Under the pieces are notes generated by a model. The model worked only from the letters and a program-made list of their open reading frames with translations. It made no database searches and had not been told where the DNA came from. A DNA stretch of 64,000 nt from an uncultured Oscillospiraceae bacterium. Its GTDB lineage: Bacteria; Bacillota; Clostridia; Oscillospirales; Acutalibacteraceae. This document shows, piece by piece, positions 58,658 through 64,000 of this stretch (within the stretch, counting starts at the first letter, position 1; each line of letters begins with the position of its first letter). The position numbers were made by a program, and so were the translations under genes. The stretch covers positions 51,816 to 115,815 of the forward strand of contig CAJJNV010000002.1 of assembly GCA_905193225.1 (NCBI GenBank), written 5' to 3'.

Positions 58658-61381
58658 CTATTTTTGTACAATTATTACATTGTTGTCCGTGGTAATGTAT
58701 GGTTCTCCGAAAAAGTTGTTACTTAGGTAAATACCGAAATAAATGTCATTGTAAGTAAAGCTGACGGAATCCCCTTCGCTTATATTGGTGCCATGTTTAA
58801 TTTGAACTCCTATTTTTTCCGAAAGCTCAGATATCTTAATCGTACCTGACAATCCGTCGAAAAGATCCTTTGCCGAACATATCCCAGATACCCATGCATC
58901 ACTGTTTTTTGGTTTGGACTGTCCTGTATAATATTCACTACCGAATGAGCGAGTTACAAATAAATCGTTTGAAAATGTTTGACTGTATGTGCTATCACTG
59001 GTTGGTTGTCCGTATTTTGCAACAACATCTCCGTATGTTAATTTACCAAGCCCTTCAAATAACTCCTTATTCATACTGACATCCTGGTTGACTTGCTCGG
59101 CTTGACTTTTCTTGATAAATATACACGGTCGCACGCAGACATTTTTTGAACTGACGACAGTGCCGGAATCGTATTCTGACCCATCAGATTGCACATAAGT
59201 CGCCTTGTTCTGTTCCTTGCCCTGATTTCTAAGCCACCAATAGGTGCTACCATAATCTAAGAATCCCCCTTTCGCAAAGGCATATTTAGTTGGTGAACAT
59301 ACGCTGTTTAAAACGCTGGGAGTGTTATAGTTGCTTACATTTAATTCATTTGCACTTATTATAAAAATTTTATCTAAAGTCTTTTTTGCGGATATTGAAA
59401 TAAAGCCATATGCATTGTATTCATTAAGCTCAACATTTGTATCTCCGATCAATGCCTGTTCTTCGGCGGAAAATGCTTCGTTGATAAAAGTGCCGTTAAG
59501 CCAGGCACGGAGAGAACAGCTTTCCCAAGTGGTGTTTTCATCGGTGGTATTGTAAGGTTGACAATCGAGAGCGTATTCGCTTATCAAAGTCACGCCGTCG
59601 GATTGTATGTTCAGTATTCGCCATTCTATCGGTTCTTTGCCGTTTGATGTGTCGTTATCCTGTTCGTATGCACCGAAGGTTACTGTGCTGCCCGCCGTTT
59701 TGGCCGTGGCAATATAATCACCGAAAAGCGACAAGGCCTTTTCCTTACTGTCCTTATATCCGTTAAGCTTTTCGAGCGTTTCATACCCTTCAACAACATT
59801 GCCGGAGTTTATCATCTCGATTGATTGATTATATTTCTTGTTTGGAACAATGACCGTGTTAAAAATTATCAGAAAAACAATAAAGATAATAATGGCGGGA
59901 GTGAAAATTATTATCAGCCGTTTTCTCAGCCTTTTGGACCTTTCTTCGGCAAGGCGCTTTTCTTCAAGGGCTTTTTCCCGTTCAATGCGCTCCCTTTCTC
60001 TTTCGGCCTCGATCTGTGCAATTCTTTTCTTGCATTGCTCGATCAGTTTGTCGCAATCTTCAAACGGGCTGATTGATTCAAATGTTTCGATAGATTTTTT
60101 TAGGGCGGTAACAGCTCCGTATTTGATAACACTTTTTGCTTGGTTGTATTTTTGCCTTTTTAAAATCTCTTCAACATATATGTTGAGCTCGTTTTTGAAT
60201 TGTTCGTCGCCGAAACGCATGGCCTTTTGATAATTGCTGTTGTTTTCAAGATCAATTTCCTTTTTCGAAAGGTCACTTTCTCTGTGAAGTTTTAATTCGG
60301 CCAAAAGCTTACCGAGATATGCTCTGGCACATTCGGGGTCGATATCCAGCACCTTTTCGCAATATTCGTCGGCGCTTAGCCAATCTCCATCCTCCAAAAA
60401 CATAAAAACTCGCTTTAAAAGCGGAGCGGTGTTGGTGTTGCCTGTGTTTAAAATAACGGTTTCCTTCTGCGATTCCTTGGACGAATCCGCCGACACGATT
60501 TTGTTTATGCCTCTTATAAGATCCTGCATGAAACCGAGCTTTGACATGTCCTGAGCCTGAAGATGAGAAAACTCTTCGGGCAGATCGTAGGGATCCATGC
60601 CACGATATGCGGGGATGAGCACCTTTTTACCGTTTGATTTGGAAACGAGGGCAAGATAACGGCTCCACTCGTTTTTCACCCACACGGCATTAAAATATTC
60701 CGGCTTTGTGCCGAGAACGACCATGACCTTCGCAGAATTGAGAGCCGCAAAAATGTACGGTTCAAAGGCGGTGCCCAGTTTATCCTCCAAGGTGATTCGG
60801 CTGAAAAAGACCTTAAATCCCTCTTGGGTCAGCTGATGATAAAGGTCGTTTGCAAGAACACTGTCGTGAGTTCTTCTGCCGTTGTCGTCGGTTTCCTTGT
60901 AACAGATGAATACATCAAAGGGCTTCTCCTTTTGGGAAATGGCGAGAATACCCTTTTGAATTTCGTCAATTGCCTTTGCTTCCTGTTCATATATTTCTTT
61001 TTGGGAATTATCGGCGTGTTTCAAAGCTGATTTATAATCCTCGTCTGCGAAAATTGATGTAAATTGTGCACGATTGACGGTGGGAATGCGCTTGTGGGTC
61101 GTGGGGTCTTCGACATATTCAATACCGTAGCGGCAAAGCACCAGCGACCAGTATGCTTCGGCGTCGGTGTTGTCCTCGCTTAAAATTTGCTCGTATATTC
61201 CGGCGGCCTTGTCATAGTCGTTGTTTCGGCGAAAATGGTTTGCCCTGTCGTAGAGGTTAGCTTTTCTGTCGCCGTCAAGCCTAGGCAGCGTTTGCTTGGT
61301 TCCGCAGGAATCGCAGATTCCTATAGTGTCTCCTTTTTGAAATTCTATTGTGCCTCCGCACATTTTGCATTTGAAAATCAT
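58658..61381 (-). CDS. Membrane-spanning zinc-ribbon / TIR / DUF6273 protein (cassette copy A)
   Basis: 907 residues from ATG 61381 (ataggaga upstream). Residues 1-30: zinc ribbon (CKMCGG, CDSCG). About 40-95: TPR-like helices (DYDKAAGIYEQILSEDNTDA). 153-285: TIR domain (PFDVFICYKETDDNGRRTHD, FKVFFSRITLEDKLGTAFEP, VMVVLGTKPEYFNAVWVKNE). Glu199 or Glu207 could be the NADase glutamate; which one was not settled. About 325-430: more TPR-like helices; 455-490: charged coiled coil (AERERERIEREKALEEKRLA). 492-514: membrane helix (IIIFTPAIIIFIVFLIIFN). About 560-760: DUF6273-like outer domain (VTFGAYEQDNDTSNGKEPIE, WWLRNQG, CVRPCIFIKK). A topology of TIR inside and DUF6273 outside suggests a sensor-effector. 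TIR domains in bacterial defence systems often cleave NAD or make signal nucleotides. Confidence 0.85.
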   Translation of the reverse strand: MIFKCKMCGGTIEFQKGDTIGICDSCGTKQTLPRLDGDRKANLYDRANHFRRNNDYDKAAGIYEQILSEDNTDAEAYWSLVLCRYGIEYVEDPTTHKRIPTVNRAQFTSIFADEDYKSALKHADNSQKEIYEQEAKAIDEIQKGILAISQKEKPFDVFICYKETDDNGRRTHDSVLANDLYHQLTQEGFKVFFSRITLEDKLGTAFEPYIFAALNSAKVMVVLGTKPEYFNAVWVKNEWSRYLALVSKSNGKKVLIPAYRGMDPYDLPEEFSHLQAQDMSKLGFMQDLIRGINKIVSADSSKESQKETVILNTGNTNTAPLLKRVFMFLEDGDWLSADEYCEKVLDIDPECARAYLGKLLAELKLHRESDLSKKEIDLENNSNYQKAMRFGDEQFKNELNIYVEEILKRQKYNQAKSVIKYGAVTALKKSIETFESISPFEDCDKLIEQCKKRIAQIEAERERERIEREKALEEKRLAEERSKRLRKRLIIIFTPAIIIFIVFLIIFNTVIVPNKKYNQSIEMINSGNVVEGYETLEKLNGYKDSKEKALSLFGDYIATAKTAGSTVTFGAYEQDNDTSNGKEPIEWRILNIQSDGVTLISEYALDCQPYNTTDENTTWESCSLRAWLNGTFINEAFSAEEQALIGDTNVELNEYNAYGFISISAKKTLDKIFIISANELNVSNYNTPSVLNSVCSPTKYAFAKGGFLDYGSTYWWLRNQGKEQNKATYVQSDGSEYDSGTVVSSKNVCVRPCIFIKKSQAEQVNQDVSMNKELFEGLGKLTYGDVVAKYGQPTSDSTYSQTFSNDLFVTRSFGSEYYTGQSKPKNSDAWVSGICSAKDLFDGLSGTIKISELSEKIGVQIKHGTNISEGDSVSFTYNDIYFGIYLSNNFFGEPYITTDNNVIIVQK

Positions 61382-61404
61382 GGTCGGCTCTCCTATTTCT
61401 GTTT

Positions 61405-62109
61405 TTATTTCTTATATGCCTTGCATATGGCGTTTCGTTGCTTTATGAGTTCTGTTATCGAATTAGAAAGCGAAACGACATTTTCTTCATCATTGTTTTT
61501 TACGGAGGTTGAAAGCCGATTCAGCATCATTTTTATGTTTGTTTCAACATCAAAAAGCTCGTTGTCGCTTACGGGATCGGAGTAATGTATGGCATCAAAA
61601 ACCTTTTTGACCGATTGCTTTTGGGTGTCGGTTTTTGCGTCGGTTAAAATGTTTTGGGCTTGGAGCGTAAGTTCTGTTGTAAACATGGTCTTTGCTCTGA
61701 CATTTTCGTCGATTTCACCGATCGTCTCGGCCGCGAGCTTTGCTTTTATTATTGCGATAATGTTGAAAGAAAGGATGAGCAGGCAGACAATAATACCGAT
61801 CCAGTTCGGGAGATCGGGAACTGCCATGCAAAGCGCCCCGAAAACAACTGTCAGGCAAAGTCCGGTATAACTTATTCTGACGAGAGGAAGGTTATAAAAA
61901 AGTTTTTTTAGATTTTCGGTCTTGAATGCTATGTATGCGCAGACCAGTTGACCGATAAATGCGGCGGTTATAAAACCGTAACCACACAAAAAAGCTCCTG
62001 CAAATTTTGAGTATCCTTTTAATTCGCTCGGTGTTGCAAAGCATATAACATTGAACAGCACAAATAAAATTGCCCAGCAAAGAGCGTAAAATTTAAATCC
62101 CTTTTTCAT
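61405..62109 (-). CDS. Four-helix membrane protein of cassette copy A
   Basis: 234 residues from ATG 62109, chosen because aaggag lies 8 bases upstream; a GTG three codons earlier abuts that site. Four hydrophobic helices (ALCWAILFVLFNVICFATP, LCGYGFITAAFIGQLVCAYI and two more), then a cytoplasmic helical tail with DPVSDNELFDVETNIKMMLN. Homologous to the copy B protein at 56390-57058. Between SPFH and TIR genes with gaps of 12 and 23 bases, so co-transcribed. The membrane protein may anchor or gate the SPFH/TIR complex, which is inference. Confidence 0.78.
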   Translation of the reverse strand: MKKGFKFYALCWAILFVLFNVICFATPSELKGYSKFAGAFLCGYGFITAAFIGQLVCAYIAFKTENLKKLFYNLPLVRISYTGLCLTVVFGALCMAVPDLPNWIGIIVCLLILSFNIIAIIKAKLAAETIGEIDENVRAKTMFTTELTLQAQNILTDAKTDTQKQSVKKVFDAIHYSDPVSDNELFDVETNIKMMLNRLSTSVKNNDEENVVSLSNSITELIKQRNAICKAYKK

Positions 62110-62121
62110 GTTTGTCACTCC

Positions 62122-63249
62122 TTACATTATTTCAGAAAGCAGTTTTGATTTTAAGTTGTCGAATTCTTCTTGGCTGATAATTCCCGAGTCCTTCATAAGC
62201 GTCAATTTTTCAACCCTGGACCTAAATGCCGCCATATCGTCCGTTTGAGCGGCAGGCTGTTCTGCCTGCGCAGCGTTCATAGATCCGCTTACAGCATTTC
62301 CAACAACCGAACCTACCGCGCCGCCCACGCCTGCCATAGTGCCGAGTCCCACGCCCATATTGGTGAACTGCCCGACCGCTTCGTTTTGTGCAACCTGTTC
62401 GGCAACATCAAAGCCGCGCTCCTGTGCATAGGTATAGCCCTCCTGCGCGCGTTTTGTAGCCTGCGCCTTTGAGTCTATAACCGTTTTCTGCGCCTCAGTT
62501 TCTGCGCTTATAATTTCGGCCTGCTGTTTCAGTTTTGCCTCGGCAATATCGGCATATTGGCGGAAATGCAGCTCCTTGAATTTTTCATACTGTCTGTCGC
62601 CGTCCGGTTTTACAACCGTAGTTACAAAAAATCTTTCAAGACTTATGCCGTAATCCGCAAAATCGGGAACCAGCAGCTTTTTAATGCTGTCTGAAAATGA
62701 TGTGAGATTTTCGTCAATCTCAAAAATATTTATTGCATTGGTTTTCATAACCTGCGCTATATAGGTTTTAACTCTTGTCATTAAAAAGGCGCGGAAAAAG
62801 CTGACTAGTTTTTGCTGACCTAAAAAGTTTTCGGTTCCCACAAGTTTTAAAAGGAGTTTTCGGCTGTCCTCAGCTCTAAGGCTCATTTCTCCGCTTGCGC
62901 CTATCGAAATAGGGAAACCGTAGGTTGGCTCTAAAAACTGCACCTTTGAGTCGGTGCCCCATTTAATTGACATTTGCTCGGTTTTATTTATGAAATAAAC
63001 CTCGCAGTGAAAGGGCGTTTTGTCGCCCGTTGAACGGTTAAGAGCTTTACCTATAAGCGGAATATTTTGTGTTTCAAGCGTGTAGCGCCCCGGCCCAAAC
63101 AGATCGAGTGCCTGACCGTTCATAAAGAATATTGCTTCCTGGTTTTCATGGACAATTAACTGTGACAATGTGTTAAAATCCTCGATTGGTGATTTCCACA
63201 CAAATACAGAATTGTCTCCTTCATATTTGATGATTTTTGCAAGAGCCAT
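62122..63249 (-). CDS. SPFH/band-7 protein with SHOCT tail (cassette copy A)
   Basis: 375 residues from ATG 63249 (MALAKIIKYEGDN) with ggagg 7 bases upstream. It belongs to the virion-core-protein-like (YdjI-type) branch of SPFH/band-7: LIVHENQEAIFFMNGQALDL, PFHCEVYFINKTEQMSIKWG, SRKLLLKLVGTENFLG and FFVTTVVKPDGDRQYEKFKE. A Gly-rich segment follows, then a C-terminal SHOCT domain (LMKDSGIISQEEFDNLKSKL). No membrane helix of its own. SPFH proteins form ring or lattice scaffolds on membranes. The frame is open further upstream through the inverted repeat at 63269, which matters for the switch described there. Confidence 0.85.
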   Translation of the reverse strand: MALAKIIKYEGDNSVFVWKSPIEDFNTLSQLIVHENQEAIFFMNGQALDLFGPGRYTLETQNIPLIGKALNRSTGDKTPFHCEVYFINKTEQMSIKWGTDSKVQFLEPTYGFPISIGASGEMSLRAEDSRKLLLKLVGTENFLGQQKLVSFFRAFLMTRVKTYIAQVMKTNAINIFEIDENLTSFSDSIKKLLVPDFADYGISLERFFVTTVVKPDGDRQYEKFKELHFRQYADIAEAKLKQQAEIISAETEAQKTVIDSKAQATKRAQEGYTYAQERGFDVAEQVAQNEAVGQFTNMGVGLGTMAGVGGAVGSVVGNAVSGSMNAAQAEQPAAQTDDMAAFRSRVEKLTLMKDSGIISQEEFDNLKSKLLSEIM

Positions 63250-63268
63250 AATACATCCTCCTTTTACG

Positions 63269-63548
63269 ACATAATCATTATTATGTTGTACATATAACAA
63301 TAAAATAGCCTGCCACAAAGAGGACAGATCAAAAAAGAGTATAGCAAGGCAAGCCTTCTTAAAATCGTTAAAAAAGATGATAAGAAAAGGCTTTATTGCC
63401 ATGTTCAGTTTTTGACAATTCTAAATTTATTCATACTTTTTTAATTGAATTACTTTACAAATGGCTCACACCATGCTATAATAAAGTGCATAAAATTGGT
63501 TTTTTGGTATTATTAAGGGGATTAAATGAAACATAATAATGATTATGT
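63269..63548. repeat. Candidate invertible promoter segment (inverton) with 18-bp inverted repeats
   Basis: ACATAATCATTATTATGT at 63269-63286 is the exact reverse complement of ACATAATAATGATTATGT at 63531-63548; one further base inside matches. Each arm is itself a dyad (ACATAAT-N4-ATTATGT). They enclose 244 bases that contain a strong promoter, a ribosome site and an ATG. A tyrosine recombinase gene ends 28 bases to the right. The left arm lies 20 bases before the SPFH ATG. These are the hallmarks of a recombinase-driven promoter switch. Alternatively, the arms are twin operators for a repressor. Confidence 0.75.
63454..63482 (+). promoter_or_regulatory. Strong promoter inside the invertible segment, pointing right
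   Basis: TTTACA (63454-63459), 17-base spacer, perfect TATAAT (63477-63482), then aagggg and ATG 63526. In the given orientation it drives only a 37-codon frame (63526-63639) that runs through the right arm and antisense to the recombinase end. After inversion the same ATG would read KHNNDYVVKGGCI in frame into the SPFH gene. The minus strand of the segment shows no comparably good promoter. Confidence 0.75.
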
Positions 63549-63575
63549 TTCTGCCGCCGATTTCGGTGGCTTTTT

Positions 63576-64000
63576 TCATATTATGAGCCGCATATTTTCC
63601 AACTGCTTTTGGTGTTCAGTCCCTGTTGAGATGATATAAATTCTTGTGGTATTGATGCTACTGTGACCGAGAATATCCGCAAGCTTGGCAATGTCCTTTT
63701 CAATGCCGTAAAACACCCTTGCGAACAAATGGCGCAGGTTGTGCGGAAATACCTTTTTGGGGTTGACATTAGCCTCTTCACACAACGCTTTCATTTCCCT
63801 CCAAATGTTCGTGCGGCTTATCGGCTTGCCTGTTCGTGTAACAAAAATCATACCGGTTTTAATATTTTGCTCGGCTGCGTAGCGGAGCAATTTTTGTTTT
63901 AGCTCTTTTACAATAAACACCGACCGTGTTTTCGCTTTGCAATTTACAACCGCTTCGCCCTGTTTTACCGCCTCAACCGTTATATATTGCAGTTCGCTGA
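63576..64000 (-). CDS. Tyrosine recombinase, N-terminal part outside the window
   Basis: The frame is open from the window edge to the stop at 63576, giving 140 C-terminal residues. Catalytic motifs: first visible block ARSVF-like strand and KELKQKLLRYAAEQ, then HNLRHLFARVFYG (His-x-x-Arg), LADILGHSSINTTRIYI (His and the Tyr nucleophile in TTRIYI). This C-terminal half is like those of recombinases that invert promoters or integrate elements in gut Clostridia. The first catalytic arginine would lie upstream, outside. Its position next to the inverted repeats suggests it is the invertase; it could instead be the island's integrase. Confidence 0.88.
   Translation of the reverse strand, partial: SELQYITVEAVKQGEAVVNCKAKTRSVFIVKELKQKLLRYAAEQNIKTGMIFVTRTGKPISRTNIWREMKALCEEANVNPKKVFPHNLRHLFARVFYGIEKDIAKLADILGHSSINTTRIYIISTGTEHQKQLENMRLII

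Noticed and set aside
54992..63249. Prophage origin of the SPFH cassette
   Set aside because: The SPFH proteins are of the virion-core-like branch by name only; no capsid, portal, terminase, tail or lysis genes are present.
63526..63639. 37-codon plus-strand frame after the invertible promoter
   Set aside because: Although it has a promoter and ribosome site, most of it is antisense to the recombinase end and the sequence resembles no protein. It is explained by the promoter being in the wrong orientation.
1..64000. CRISPR arrays, rRNA operons and ordinary tRNA genes
   Set aside because: No regularly spaced repeats, rRNA sequences or complete tRNA cloverleafs were recognised; the only tRNA-like end is that of tmRNA.

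Overview
The window looks like chromosomal DNA of an anaerobic Clostridia member, probably near the Oscillospirales/Ruminococcaceae. This is inferred from GGAGG-type ribosome sites with frequent GTG/TTG starts, a T-box leader, a bifurcating-type [FeFe] hydrogenase operon (HydABC), a 2-oxoacid:ferredoxin oxidoreductase, dockerin-like modules on secreted enzymes and a clostridial-style SRP RNA-dnaX-ebfC-recR block. No species can be named from the sequence alone.

Layout. 1-4400 (minus strand): a T-box-led operon with an XRE-cupin-acyl-CoA ligase fusion, a P-loop ATPase, a ferredoxin and VorB. 4600-12030 (plus): DegV, cysteine desulfurase, ThiI, a CinA-class B sortase fusion, a YbaK-type tRNA deacylase and an SDR. 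12170-24260: PfkB kinase, D-lyxose-isomerase-like protein, lipid kinase, PduL, uracil-DNA glycosylase, small membrane exporter, D-2-hydroxyacid dehydrogenase, flavin reductase, then a pectate-lyase-like surface protein and a heparinase II/III-like lyase, suggesting uronate-containing polysaccharide use. 24300-26821: a polar amino-acid ABC transporter. 26970-30921: nucleoside salvage (deoC, deoB, cdd, pdp), then a ClC chloride transporter. 32733-37407: two tandem paralogous secreted metallophosphoesterases with N-terminal dockerin-like repeats. 37950-46199: a ten-gene hydrogenase operon, HydC/HydB/HydA plus a second H-cluster-like protein, two DRTGG proteins, two GHKL ATPases and a PHP phosphoesterase. 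46477-54323: CPBP protease, tadA, SRP RNA, dnaX, ebfC, recR, smpB, an esterase and ssrA (tmRNA).

Right after tmRNA the DNA becomes visibly more AT-rich and looks like an accessory island. It starts with a frameshifted tnpV relic and then carries, on the minus strand, two copies of a four-gene cassette: SPFH/band-7 protein, four-helix membrane protein, zinc-ribbon protein, and a small protein of about 80 residues. In copy A (58222-63249) the zinc-ribbon protein is a 907-residue membrane-spanning protein with a TIR domain inside and a DUF6273-like domain outside. In copy B (54992-57955) it is a shorter protein without TIR, and the SPFH gene has lost its 5' end at a recombination junction. Upstream of copy A, two identical 18-bp inverted repeats (63269-63286 and 63531-63548) flank a strong promoter, and the adjacent gene encodes a tyrosine recombinase. 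In the orientation given, the promoter points away from the cassette. Flipping the segment would aim it, with its ribosome site and ATG in frame, into the SPFH gene. I read this as a phase-variable SPFH-TIR system, possibly for defence or envelope-stress sensing. It is the most interesting part of the window.
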